The position numbers and the translations under genes were made by a program. This document shows positions 23,496 to 31,672 of a stretch of DNA of 32,949 nt, piece after piece (position 1 is the stretch's first letter; each line of letters starts with the position of its first letter). The notes beneath the pieces were generated by a model. The model saw only the letters and a list, made by a program, of their open reading frames with translations, did no database searches and was not told where the DNA came from. The DNA comes from an uncultured bacterium (GTDB taxonomy: Bacteria; Actinomycetota; Coriobacteriia; Coriobacteriales; Coriobacteriaceae), in the NCBI GenBank assembly GCA_905214465.1, contig CAJMMD010000026.1, positions 1 to 32,949 of the forward strand, in the 5' to 3' direction.

Positions 23496-24725
23496 CTACC
23501 CGCGGTGGCGCTCCCAGCGGGCCAGCTTAATCGTCACCAGCGTGAGCGCCCAGGCCACAAGCGAGAACGCGGCGCCCACGGCACCCACGTACGCAATGCC
23601 AATGCTGCTTACCACGGCGCCGCCCACTGCAGTGCCAAACGAGATGCCGACGTTAAACGCCATGGGCTCAACCGAACTTGCAAGTACCATCGACTTGGGA
23701 TGGCGGCTGCGTGCCACGTCCATAAAGTGCGTGATGCACGACACCGAGAACAGGTACATGAGCAACGCCAAGCTAAAGACAAAGACCAGCGCGAGCGGCA
23801 TGGTGCCGCCCACGGCAAACAGCCCGAGTAACGCCGCAGCCTGCAACACAAACGTCACAAGCAGCGCCTTCATGCCAAAGCGCGCATCGATCCATCCGCC
23901 CAGGATGTTCGAGATCAGGCAGAACACGCCGTAGGCCATAAGCGTGGTGCTCGCCTGAACGGTGCCCATACCCAGCACCTGCTCAAGATAAGGCGTCACG
24001 TAGCCGTAGAATACGTAGACCGACCCCACGCCAAACAAGAAGATGAGCATGCCGGTGATGATGCTCGGTTCGCGTAGGAGCCCCGCCTGCTCGCGAAAGG
24101 TGGCAGGCTCGTCGGTCTGCCCGGCGCGCGGCATAAACGCCACGAGCGCTCCGCAGATCAAAACGGCAAAGGTCAGCGTGCCGTACATGGCCACGTGCCA
24201 ATCGAGCGTGTCGGCCACAAACTTGCCAATCGAGGTCACAAAGACCATTGCTACGGAAAACGCACCATATACCACCGAGATGGCAAGCGAAGTTTGCTGC
24301 GGGGACAGCAGCTCGGGGATGTACGTCACACCCACGGCGAGCAGCGCGCCCGAGACGGAGCCCAGGACAATGCGCGAGATAAAGAGCACCTGGAAGTTGG
24401 GTGCCAACGCCATGACCAGGTTGCCGAGCACAAAGACGATGCTATAGCACACGAGCAGCTGGTAGCGGCGGAATCGCCCCGTGCTGAGCGCAAGCACCGG
24501 CGTGGCGATAGCGTAGACGAGCGCGAACACGCTGATGAGCTGGCCCGCGGTGGCAAGCGAGATGCCGAGCTCCGTCGCCAGGTCGCTTTCGATGCCGATG
24601 ACCACGAACTCGGAGCAGCCGAGCGAGAATCCCAACAGCACGAGCAGCGCCAGGCAGAGCTTGGTGCGCGCGGGGGAGAGCGCGGCGGCGGTTGACTTAC
24701 TTTTAGGCGTGGTTGCGGCGGTCAA
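23496..24725 (-). CDS. MFS efflux carrier, DHA1/AraJ-like
   Basis: This inner-membrane protein of about 409 residues has 12 predicted segments. GFSLGCSEFVVIGIESDLAT at the first helix is typical of the AraJ/sugar-efflux-like DHA1 group, followed by TGRFRRYQLLVC in the loop 2-3 position and SRIVLGSVSGALLAVG in helix 4. A TTG at 24725 with GGAG 8 nt upstream gives the best start (MTAATTPKSKSTAAAL). A GTG at 24734 is too close to that site. Longer open frames run through a palindromic repeat and are unlikely. It is transcribed alone. The 243-base spacer to the GH4 gene (23253-23495) must carry the cluster 2 promoter; I see no clear boxes. Substrate unknown. Confidence 0.87.
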   Translation of the reverse strand: MTAATTPKSKSTAAALSPARTKLCLALLVLLGFSLGCSEFVVIGIESDLATELGISLATAGQLISVFALVYAIATPVLALSTGRFRRYQLLVCYSIVFVLGNLVMALAPNFQVLFISRIVLGSVSGALLAVGVTYIPELLSPQQTSLAISVVYGAFSVAMVFVTSIGKFVADTLDWHVAMYGTLTFAVLICGALVAFMPRAGQTDEPATFREQAGLLREPSIITGMLIFLFGVGSVYVFYGYVTPYLEQVLGMGTVQASTTLMAYGVFCLISNILGGWIDARFGMKALLVTFVLQAAALLGLFAVGGTMPLALVFVFSLALLMYLFSVSCITHFMDVARSRHPKSMVLASSVEPMAFNVGISFGTAVGGAVVSSIGIAYVGAVGAAFSLVAWALTLVTIKLARWERHRG

Positions 24726-24782
24726 GGTTGTCACTCCAATGTCGCATGAATAAGCGGGATTCAATCCCTGCAACTCTAACAG

Positions 24783-24815
24783 AATGTGACGAATGGGCAG
24801 TCCCTTTGTCGCATT
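24783..24815. repeat. ATGCGACAAAGGG palindrome, copy 4
   Basis: AATGTGACGAATGGG and CCCTTTGTCGCATT flank CAGT. Two mismatches and one extra base make it less perfect than copies 1-3. It lies upstream of the MFS efflux gene. Confidence 0.7.
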
Positions 24816-24835
24816 GCGCTGCCGGCCAGTCGCCC

Positions 24836-24900
24836 AAACCGTCACAACATTCGGCGAAAATCTCGAAAACGAGGAAAAGCGTCGAATGTTGTGACGGTTT
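24836..24900. repeat. 65-base hairpin with perfect 18-bp stem
   Basis: AAACCGTCACAACATTCG (24836-24853) exactly matches the reverse complement of 24883-24900. The loop contains a second small hairpin CTCG-AAAA-CGAG and a GC/GC pair. It lies 85 bases before the unknown membrane protein, between divergent genes, so a terminator role is unlikely. The plus-strand end reads GGTTTTCC. Confidence 0.8.
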
Positions 24901-24985
24901 TCCTGTCTGTACCGGCGAGCTCCAGCGCCGTCTGGGGGTATAAGGCTAGCAAGTGTTTATTTGCGAGGCCTAAGGGGCGCCCCGT

Positions 24986-25855
24986 ATGGATATCGATAAC
25001 TTTGAATGGTGGTATAGCGAGGGCGAGGCTCCGGACGAAGAGTGGGACGAGCCCGCGCCGTGTGACGTGTCGAGCGACGAGGACGAGACCGGCAACGATG
25101 CCGGTGTCGAGCCTGAAGCCGCCTCCGATGCCGCCGAACCCCTAACCTTTGAACAGGCTTGGGCCCAGGCCGAGGCCGACGAGGCGAAGGCCGATGCCAC
25201 GGCCACGCTCGGCGAGCCGGCTGATATGTCGATCTCGCCGGCAAAGACCCCACAGCCGCGCCATACCATCGACCCCGGCAGCACGGCATCCTTCAGCATA
25301 CTCGACGTGCCCGCGCAGGGTGCCCAGGCGCCCGCCCCCACCCATCGCCCCAACCTGGCTCGCGAGGAAGACGCGGGCCGTCGCTCTCCGCTCGGCCCCA
25401 TTCTCATCGCCTTTATGGCCGGCGTCATCGCTTGCTCGGCGATCGGAAATGTCTGGGGTCACGTGGAGCAACAGCGCAAAGACGCCGCCAAGGTCGAGAT
25501 GTCTGTCGAGCAATCGCTCAGCCGTACGCGCTCGGTGCATGTATCGGTCGAGGTCAAGGACGGCGCGACGTGGGACACCGCGCGCGGCGACAGCCAGATG
25601 CTCGTCCATATCGTGGGTCGCACGCTCAAGGGGCAAGCGATCGACGAGTACCAATACGTCAATTCCGAAGGTGACGGCATCGAGCTCAAGCCCGGCGACT
25701 ACGAGCTCACGGTCGATGAGCCGCCCGTCGCCACCGACGGCACGCGTTACCGTGCCTCAAAGCGCATGGTTCCGGTGAGTTTTAATTCACAGGCGCCCGA
25801 TACGGTCGATAGCACGCCGCAGGGCGGGTTTGACCTTTACGCTATTGCTCAATAA
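24986..25855 (+). CDS. Unknown acidic single-span membrane protein
   Basis: I do not recognise this 289-residue protein. The first 80 residues are strongly acidic (DNFEWWYSEGEAPDEEWDEP; DEDETGND) and likely disordered and cytoplasmic. Residues 85-132 are Pro/Ala-rich. One hydrophobic segment at about 135-155 (PLGPILIAFMAGVIACSAIG) follows Arg-Arg, predicting an outside C-terminus. The remaining 130 residues look like a beta-rich extracytoplasmic domain (SVHVSVEVKDGATWDT; ELKPGDYELTVDEPP). AAGGGG lies 8 nt upstream of the ATG. The aldose-epimerase gene begins 80 bases downstream on the same strand. Type II topology and composition resemble actinobacterial surface-associated proteins, without a family match. 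Confidence 0.75.
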   Translation: MDIDNFEWWYSEGEAPDEEWDEPAPCDVSSDEDETGNDAGVEPEAASDAAEPLTFEQAWAQAEADEAKADATATLGEPADMSISPAKTPQPRHTIDPGSTASFSILDVPAQGAQAPAPTHRPNLAREEDAGRRSPLGPILIAFMAGVIACSAIGNVWGHVEQQRKDAAKVEMSVEQSLSRTRSVHVSVEVKDGATWDTARGDSQMLVHIVGRTLKGQAIDEYQYVNSEGDGIELKPGDYELTVDEPPVATDGTRYRASKRMVPVSFNSQAPDTVDSTPQGGFDLYAIAQ

Positions 25856-25934
25856 CTGCACCTGTCGCTCAACCCCGCCGCCAAGAGTGGGACAATAGCC
25901 CTCGACACTGTTGTTTACTTTTGGAGGAAGTAGC

Positions 25935-26828
25935 ATGTCCACCGTCACCACCATCAAGCGCGGCGGCCTCACCGCGGCCATCGATTCCATGGGTGCCCAG
26001 CTCACGAGCCTTGCCCTCAACGGCAACGAGTATCTGTGGCAGGGCGACCCGTCCTTTTGGGGCAAGCACGCGCCTATCCTGTTCCCCATTGTGGGCTCGC
26101 TGCGCAACAACACGGCAACGTCTGCGGCCGGCACCTGCGAGATGGCTCGCCACGGCATCGCGCGCATCGTCGAGCACAAGCTGGTCGAGGTCTCCGAGGA
26201 CGGCTCCTCGGTAACGTACGAGATCACTGACACGCCCGAGTCGCTCAAGGCGTTCCCGTTCCACTTTAAGCTCAACATGACCTATGCCCTGACTGGTGAC
26301 GCCACGCTTACCCAGACCTTTGCCGTCACCAATACCGGCGACATGGACCTGCCGTTCTCGGTGGGCGGCCACCCCGCATTTAACGTGCCCGCCCCCGGTG
26401 CCGAGGACGAGGCATTCGAGGATTACGAGCTGGCGTTTACCGAGGCTTGGACTAACGAGGCCCCCATCATCACGCCCGACGGTCTTATGACGTTCGAGGG
26501 TAGCTACAAGGCTCCCGATAACTCGGACGTGCTGCCCATCACGCACCGCAGCTTCGATAACGACGCCATCATGTTTACCGATACCCCGGGCTCCACGCTC
26601 ACGCTGCGCGGTCGCAAGTCGGGCCATGGCGTCAAGATCGACTTTGAGGGCTTTAAGTACATCGGCGTGTGGTCTGCCGCCAACGACGCTCCGTTTGTGG
26701 CGCTCGAGCCTTGGACCGGCCACACTACCATGGACACCGAGGACGACGTCTTTGAGCACAAGGTCAACGCCATTACGCTGGCGCCAGGCGCTACCGACAC
26801 CCGTTCCTTTAGCGTCACCCTGCTCTAG
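25935..26828 (+). CDS. Aldose 1-epimerase-like protein (LacX type)
   Basis: This 297-residue cytoplasmic beta-sandwich protein of the galactose mutarotase superfamily would interconvert alpha and beta anomers of a hexose or hexose phosphate. Family features are GAQLTSLALNGNEYLWQGDP near 20-38, FWGKHAPILFPIVGSL near 41-56, His72 in RHGIAR and His146 in GGHPAFN, the expected active-site positions, and ALEPWTG near 265. GGAGG lies 7 nt before the ATG at 25935. It is a single gene ending at a hairpin-plus-box element and a strong terminator. It could support the alpha-glucoside clusters, but it is not linked to them by transcription. Confidence 0.9.
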   Translation: MSTVTTIKRGGLTAAIDSMGAQLTSLALNGNEYLWQGDPSFWGKHAPILFPIVGSLRNNTATSAAGTCEMARHGIARIVEHKLVEVSEDGSSVTYEITDTPESLKAFPFHFKLNMTYALTGDATLTQTFAVTNTGDMDLPFSVGGHPAFNVPAPGAEDEAFEDYELAFTEAWTNEAPIITPDGLMTFEGSYKAPDNSDVLPITHRSFDNDAIMFTDTPGSTLTLRGRKSGHGVKIDFEGFKYIGVWSAANDAPFVALEPWTGHTTMDTEDDVFEHKVNAITLAPGATDTRSFSVTLL

Positions 26829-26830
26829 AG

Positions 26831-26894
26831 GTTCCGCCGTTCTAACGAACGGCGGACCGGTCGACGCTGCGCGCCACCCAGAGCGACAATTTGT
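26831..26894 (+). repeat. Hairpin-plus-box element, copy B
   Basis: Stem GTTCCGCCGTTC / GAACGGCGGACC (26831-26858, loop TAAC, 11 of 12 pairs) begins 2 bases after the epimerase stop. The box 26860-26894 aligns without gaps to copy C at about 25 of 35 bases, with TCGACGCTGC intact and the CGC...GCG pair kept. It is the most diverged copy. Confidence 0.55.
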
Positions 26895-26900
26895 CATTCA

Positions 26901-26941
26901 AAAGGCACGGCATGACCAGAAGGTCTATGCCGTGCCTTTTT
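26901..26941 (+). terminator. Strong terminator after the epimerase gene
   Basis: A perfect 13-bp stem AAAGGCACGGCAT / ATGCCGTGCCTTT, with GACC/GGTC pairing at the tip, ends in TTTTT. The following stretch to 27108 holds no gene or clear promoter that I can see. Confidence 0.9.
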
Positions 26942-27108
26942 CATGCCAACTTGTTCGCTCTGGGCGGCGCTCGCTGGCATTGCCAAAACATCGACGCTCC
27001 CAATGACTACCGTGTGTCTATTAATTTTTCGAGCTTGTGCTGCGCTGCTGGTCGCTGGCGTATATCCTGTTAAGTCGTCAGCATACGATTCAACAGGGAA
27101 GGCAGATT

Positions 27109-28035
27109 ATGCATTCTCCCCATCAACGCGACGCGCATCCACAGCCGGTGTGCAGTCGTCGCATCTTCTTGGGTAGCGCTCTCGCTGCGAGCGCTTCTGT
27201 CGTCGCCGGCGCACTTGCCGGCTGCCAGCGTCCCTCCACGCTGGAAGTAGTTCAGCCCACGACGGGCGGCGGTCGCGATGACCTGTCCGATTCCGTTATC
27301 GGCAAGGATAAGATCCGCATTGGCATGGAGGCGGCCTACGCCCCGTACAACTGGCAGGTTTCCGAGGCCAGCGAGTTCACGATCCCCATCGACAACGTGC
27401 AGGGCGCCTATGCCGATGGCTACGACGTGCAGATTGCCAAGATCGTCTGCAAGGCTCTCGGCGGCGAGCCCGTTGCCGTCAAGCAGAGCTTCTCGGGCCT
27501 TATCGACTCGCTCAACAACGGCCAGATTGACCTCATCATCGCCGGCATGAGCGCCACGCCCGAGCGCGAGGAGTCCGTCGGCTTTTCCGACCCGTACTTC
27601 ATTGGCTACTTTGGCCTGTTCGTAAAAGAGGGCTCGCCCTACCAAAACGCCACCAAGCTCAGCGACTTCAGCGGTGCCACGGTGCTCGGCCAAAAGGACA
27701 CCATGCTCGATACCGTCATCGACGAGATTCCGGGCGTTGTGCACAAGAACCCGGTCGATTCGGTCCCCACGGTGTTCTCGAATCTGCTGCAGGGCACGTG
27801 CGACGCCGTGACCTACAACACTGAGAACGAAAAGGGCTATATGGCCCAAAATCCCGGTATCGTCCCCATCCACTTTGCCGAGGGCGAGGGCTTTAAGCAG
27901 GAGGTCACGGCAAATGTCGGTTGCCGCAAGGGCTCGGACAAACTGCTTAAGCTCATCGACAAGACACTCAAGGGCATTAGCCAAGAGGAGCGCGACCAAA
28001 TGTGGGACGCGTGCCTCGACCGTCAGCCGGCATAG
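27109..28035 (+). CDS. Polar amino-acid ABC transporter substrate-binding lipoprotein
   Basis: The 308 residues from ATG 27109 have AAGG 6 nt upstream; an in-frame start at 27037 lacks one. The N-terminus combines a twin-arginine motif SRRIFLG (16-22), a hydrophobic stretch, and a lipobox LAGC with Cys39. This predicts Tat export followed by lipid anchoring on the outside. The mature part is a family 3 solute-binding fold: IRIGMEAAYAPYNWQ near 85, GYDVQIAKIVCKALGG, LIIAGMSATPEREESVGFSD, and FVKEGSPY. It would capture an amino acid and pass it to the permease and ATPase encoded next. The ligand cannot be read from the sequence. Confidence 0.93.
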   Translation: MHSPHQRDAHPQPVCSRRIFLGSALAASASVVAGALAGCQRPSTLEVVQPTTGGGRDDLSDSVIGKDKIRIGMEAAYAPYNWQVSEASEFTIPIDNVQGAYADGYDVQIAKIVCKALGGEPVAVKQSFSGLIDSLNNGQIDLIIAGMSATPEREESVGFSDPYFIGYFGLFVKEGSPYQNATKLSDFSGATVLGQKDTMLDTVIDEIPGVVHKNPVDSVPTVFSNLLQGTCDAVTYNTENEKGYMAQNPGIVPIHFAEGEGFKQEVTANVGCRKGSDKLLKLIDKTLKGISQEERDQMWDACLDRQPA

Positions 28036-28044
28036 GGAGGCAGC

Positions 28045-29193
28045 ATGAAAGGCATCAATCGTCTGGCCTCCTTTATCAAGGCCGACCACCGTTATGTGTA
28101 CCTGGGCACGAGCGTTATCGCGGCGCTCGGCTTGGCATTTAGCCAGCGCAACCCCACGCCGCTGAGCTTTTTGGCGCCCACCGGCATCTTCCAAGATTGC
28201 CTTTGGGCGATTCTTTGGGCCTGGATCGTCGTGTCGGCGGCGGCGCTGGTCACCAAGGTTATGCACTGGAGCGACTATCGCGAAACGTCGCCGTTTGCAT
28301 CCGAGCGTTTCCGTCGCGGCGCGCGCCTGGGCAGCTATGTCGTGGTCGTCATCGCGGCGATCTTCTTTGTCGACCGCTGCGTCATGTCGTTTATCGACCT
28401 GGTGCAGGTGAGTATTGTCTCGGACTCCAACCCCAGCGACTTTTTGTCGAGCCTGGTCTACATGACCTACAAGAGCGGGGACTTCTTTATCCGCGGCATC
28501 GAGATCACCATCGCACTTGCGACCTTCGGTACCGTCATCGCTTTTTTCCTTGCGCTGCTCTTTGTGTTCTTGCGCACCCAGACCTTCGATCGCGTCGACA
28601 ACGACCTGGTGCGCTTCTTTAAGAGCGTCGGCCGCGGCTTTGCGACCATCTACTCCACCATCGTGCGTGGCACGCCCATGATGGTCCAGGGCCTACTCAT
28701 CTATTACGCGGGCTTCACCGTTTTGCGCGGCATGGGCTTCGAGACCGCCCAGGCCAACCAGATCTGGAGTACCTTCACCGCCGGCCTCGTCACCATCTCG
28801 CTCAACTCTACCGCCTACATGATGGAGGTCCTGCGCGGCGGCATCGAGTCCATCGATCCCGGCCAGGCCGAGGCAGCGCGCTCGCTGGGCCTGTCGCAGT
28901 GGCAGGCTATGCGCAAGGTCGTGTTCCCTCAGGGTATTAAAAATGCGATCCCGGCGCTCACCAACGAGCTCATCATCAACATCAAGGACTCGTCGGTGCT
29001 CTCGGTCATCGGCGTGTTCGACCTCATGTACGCTACTACCACGGTCGCCGGCGTGTACTACCGCCAGATGGAGGTCTACTGCGTGGCGCTCGTGGTCTAC
29101 CTGATCCTGACGCTCGTGGCGAGCCGCCTGCTCGAAGCCTTTGGCAAAAAGCTCGGCGCCGAGGCCCCGGCAACGCTGCCCAGCTCCAATTAG
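28045..29193 (+). CDS. Amino-acid ABC transporter permease (HisM/GlnP type)
   Basis: This 382-residue inner-membrane permease has a C-terminal HisM-type core from about residue 150, including IRGTPMMVQGLLIYYAG-like sequence (VRGTPMMVQG) and the ATPase-contact EAA loop EAARSLGLSQWQAMRKVVFP. An N-terminal extension of about 130 residues contributes about three extra membrane segments (LGTSVIAALGLAF; CLWAILWAWIVVSAAALV; VVVVIAAIFFVDR), making it longer than the usual 220-250 residues. GGGAGG lies 4 nt before the ATG, 9 bases after the binding-protein stop. A single permease gene implies a homodimer. Confidence 0.93.
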   Translation: MKGINRLASFIKADHRYVYLGTSVIAALGLAFSQRNPTPLSFLAPTGIFQDCLWAILWAWIVVSAAALVTKVMHWSDYRETSPFASERFRRGARLGSYVVVVIAAIFFVDRCVMSFIDLVQVSIVSDSNPSDFLSSLVYMTYKSGDFFIRGIEITIALATFGTVIAFFLALLFVFLRTQTFDRVDNDLVRFFKSVGRGFATIYSTIVRGTPMMVQGLLIYYAGFTVLRGMGFETAQANQIWSTFTAGLVTISLNSTAYMMEVLRGGIESIDPGQAEAARSLGLSQWQAMRKVVFPQGIKNAIPALTNELIINIKDSSVLSVIGVFDLMYATTTVAGVYYRQMEVYCVALVVYLILTLVASRLLEAFGKKLGAEAPATLPSSN

Positions 29194-29215
29194 GCTCAAG
29201 ACGAGGAGAATCATC

Positions 29216-30001
29216 ATGGCAGATACCGCCACTACCGGCACCGCGGCCGCCGCACAGACCAATGAGCCGCTCATCCGCGTCGAGGGCCTGCGCAAGAGCT
29301 TCGGCTCGCTCGAGGTACTCAAGGGCATCGACCTGTCCGTTAACCCCGGCGAGGTCGTCACCATTATCGGCGCCTCGGGCTCGGGCAAGTCGACCTTCCT
29401 GCGCTGCCTCAACCTGCTCGAGACCCCGGACGCGGGCCATATCTGGTTCCACGGCCAGGACCTTACGGCCGAGCGCTGCAATATCAATAAGCTGCGCGAG
29501 GACATCGGCATGGTGTTCCAGGGCTTCAACCTGTTCAACAACATGGACGTGCTCGACAACTGCACGCTCGCGCCCGTCACGCTCAAAAAGATGAGCAAGG
29601 TCGAGGCCGAGAAGGTCGCGATGGAGCATCTGACCAGCGTGGGACTCGAAAAGTTCGCGCACGCCGCCGTTGGTCGCCTGTCCGGTGGTCAAAAACAGCG
29701 CGTGGCCATCGCTCGTGCCCTATGTATGAATCCGCAGATCATGCTGTTCGACGAGCCGACCTCCGCGCTCGACCCCGAGATCGTGGGCGAGGTGCTCGAG
29801 GTCATGCGCAAGCTCGCCGCCGACGGCATGACCATGGTCGTCGTCACGCACGAGATGGCCTTTGCCCGCACGGTGTCCGACCGCGTGGTCTTTATGGACA
29901 AGGGCGTGGTGCTCGAGGATGCCGCGCCGGCCGAGCTCTTCGGCAACCCCAAACACCAGCGCACTCGTGAGTTCCTCTCTCGCTATCTCGAGGACAAATA
30001 A
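29216..30001 (+). CDS. Amino-acid ABC transporter ATP-binding protein (GlnQ type)
   Basis: This 261-residue cytoplasmic ATPase energises the importer. Walker A GASGSGKST is at 52-60, Gln102 lies in VFQGFNLF, the signature LSGGQ is at 155-159, Walker B MLFDE ends in the catalytic Glu180, and the switch His212 is in VTHEMAFA. The GlnQ/HisP type is shown by LRCLNLLETPDAG and PEIVGEVLEVM. GAGGAG lies 7 nt before ATG 29216; a longer frame from 29141 overlaps the permease and is rejected. A 16-residue Thr/Ala-rich leader precedes the domain. It is last of the three importer genes, 22 bases after the permease stop. Confidence 0.95.
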   Translation: MADTATTGTAAAAQTNEPLIRVEGLRKSFGSLEVLKGIDLSVNPGEVVTIIGASGSGKSTFLRCLNLLETPDAGHIWFHGQDLTAERCNINKLREDIGMVFQGFNLFNNMDVLDNCTLAPVTLKKMSKVEAEKVAMEHLTSVGLEKFAHAAVGRLSGGQKQRVAIARALCMNPQIMLFDEPTSALDPEIVGEVLEVMRKLAADGMTMVVVTHEMAFARTVSDRVVFMDKGVVLEDAAPAELFGNPKHQRTREFLSRYLEDK

Positions 30002-30024
30002 CCGACCGCAAACGCTTACGTTGC

Positions 30025-30052
30025 AGGGCCGCTCCCGTGGGGCGGCCTTTGT
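30025..30052 (+). terminator. Weak terminator after the importer operon
   Basis: GGCCGC (30027-30032) pairs with GCGGCC (30042-30047) and is followed by TTTGTCG. The stem is short and the T-run poor, so read-through into the peptidase gene 22 bases later is likely. Confidence 0.45.
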
Positions 30053-30073
30053 CGTCACAATCGAAAGGATGTC

Positions 30074-31489
30074 ATGGCCGAGGTTTGGCGCTTCTTTGCG
30101 CATGAGGACGATTTTGCCGATATAGACGAGGCCGACGCGTGCGAGCGCTTGGGCCGCGTGCTGTCGTTTCCGACCATCTCGAGCATGGATGCCGAGGCGG
30201 TGGACTGGCAGCCCTTCGACGACCTGCGCGCCTATATGCAGCAGGCCTGGCCGCGCGTGTTCGCGGCGGGCGAGGTCGAGCTTGTCGACCATTCGCTGTT
30301 GGTGACGCTTGACGGTTCCGACCCCGCCCTCAAACCCGTCATGCTCATGGGCCACATGGACGTGGTCCCCGTGGTGCCGGGTACTGAGGCCGATTGGACG
30401 CACGCCCCCTTTAGCGGACATGTGGACGACGCCTACATTTGGGGCCGCGGTGCCATCGACATGAAAGACCAGGTCGCAGGTATTCTCGAGGCGGTTGAGT
30501 ATGCGCTGGCGCACGGTTGGCAGCACGAGCGCACGCTGCTCCTGGCCTTTGGTCAGGACGAGGAGACGACGCAGTACGGCGCAGGCGCCATCGGCCGCGC
30601 GCTCGAGGAGCGCGGCATTGAGCTTGAGTACCTGATCGACGAGGGCGACTACCGCATCGTTCCGGCTGCCGAGTACGGCGCGGGCGAGGGCTGGCTTATG
30701 CATGCCGATCTCGCGGAGAAGGGCTACGCCGATATCGTGTTGAGGACGCGTAGCGAGGGCGGACATTCTTCCAACCCCTACGGCGGCACGTCGCTCGAGG
30801 TGCTCGGCCGCGCCATCGCCGCAATCTGCGATATCGAATGGCCGACGCGCGTCACGGACCTGCTTGTCGCACAGCTCGTCGAGCTGGGACTCTGCACGGC
30901 CGACGAGATTGCCTCCAACAAGGACGCCATCGTGCGCGAGTGCCTTGCCAGCAAGAAGCTCTATCCGCTCGTGACCACCACCTGTGCACCGACCCAAATC
31001 GAGGGCGGTAGCACCGGTGCTAATGTGATGCCGCAGGATATGTGGGCCAATATCAATTTCCGCATGCTCGAGGGCACGAGTGTGGCCGACGTTGTGGCGC
31101 GCTGCCGTGAGGCGGTTGCCGGGGCGGACCTTGCCGGTCGTGTCGAAGTGGAGCTGGGCCCCGGCAGCTCTGAACCCTCGCCGTCCCCGCGCATCGGCGG
31201 ACCGGGACTCGAGACCGTCCGCGCCATCGCCGCCCGCTATTTCCGCGATCCAAAGGGGACGGAGGAAAACGGATCATTCGAGCCAGTGGCAATTGTGCCC
31301 TCGACCGTGATCGGTGCGACCGACGCTGCCAACTACCAGCGTGTTTGCCCTGAGTGCATTCGCTTCTCGGCCTTTGTGGTCGATGACGACGAGTGTGATC
31401 GCGGCGTCCACGGCACCAACGAGCGCATCACCCGCCGCGCCTACCTCCAGGGCATCCGCTTCCTCGTCGCTCTGCTTCAAACGCTCTAG
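30074..31489 (+). CDS. M20-family zinc metallopeptidase (carboxypeptidase/dipeptidase)
   Basis: This 471-residue enzyme has no signal peptide, so it should act in the cytoplasm. Zinc ligands and catalytic residues of family M20 are visible: His94 and Asp96 in MGHMDVVPV, Asp129 in WGRGAIDMKD, catalytic Glu163 and ligand Glu164 in GQDEET, and a final His in VHGTNERI. EGGHSSNPYGG begins the dimerisation lid domain. Length and motifs recall the CPS1/PM20D1-like branch, which cleaves or forms N-acyl amino acids, but a dipeptidase role is equally possible. AAAGGA lies 6 nt before the ATG. Placement after an amino-acid importer suggests use of peptides or acylated amino acids. Confidence 0.9.
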   Translation: MAEVWRFFAHEDDFADIDEADACERLGRVLSFPTISSMDAEAVDWQPFDDLRAYMQQAWPRVFAAGEVELVDHSLLVTLDGSDPALKPVMLMGHMDVVPVVPGTEADWTHAPFSGHVDDAYIWGRGAIDMKDQVAGILEAVEYALAHGWQHERTLLLAFGQDEETTQYGAGAIGRALEERGIELEYLIDEGDYRIVPAAEYGAGEGWLMHADLAEKGYADIVLRTRSEGGHSSNPYGGTSLEVLGRAIAAICDIEWPTRVTDLLVAQLVELGLCTADEIASNKDAIVRECLASKKLYPLVTTTCAPTQIEGGSTGANVMPQDMWANINFRMLEGTSVADVVARCREAVAGADLAGRVEVELGPGSSEPSPSPRIGGPGLETVRAIAARYFRDPKGTEENGSFEPVAIVPSTVIGATDAANYQRVCPECIRFSAFVVDDDECDRGVHGTNERITRRAYLQGIRFLVALLQTL

Positions 31490-31490
31490 A

Positions 31491-31516
31491 ATGTGACAAA
31501 GCGACAGTCCCTTTGT
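31491..31516. repeat. ATGTGACAAAG palindrome, degraded copy 5
   Basis: ATGTGACAAAG (from 31491, two bases after the peptidase stop) and GTCCCTTTGT (to 31516) resemble copies 1-4 with CAGT in the centre, but the outer right arm is replaced by the start of another inverted repeat. Confidence 0.55.
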
Positions 31517-31572
31517 TAGCCGTTGGGGACGCTCTTAAACGACTAGTCGTTAAGGAACGTACCCAACGGCTA
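31517..31572. repeat. 56-base inverted repeat with central 12-base palindrome
   Basis: TAGCCGTTGGG (31517-31527) exactly mirrors CCCAACGGCTA (31562-31572). The centre holds the perfect palindrome ACGACTAGTCGT flanked by CTTAA/TAAG, so the whole can fold as one long stem with an internal loop. It lies in the 291-base spacer 31490-31780 before prfA, whose remainder holds only the short frame noted at 31673. Confidence 0.75.
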
Positions 31573-31672
31573 CGTCCACTCATTCCGTGCGGGTTATATG
31601 CAGGTTTGCCTGCGCACGCTATCATGTATGGGTTAGATCGCAACTATGTACCCCACACGCGAAGGGATGCGC

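Noticed and set aside
27070..28266. 398-codon minus-strand frame opposite the binding protein
   Set aside because: Arg/His/Ala-rich shadow without a ribosome site; the plus strand has a signal sequence and binding-protein fold.
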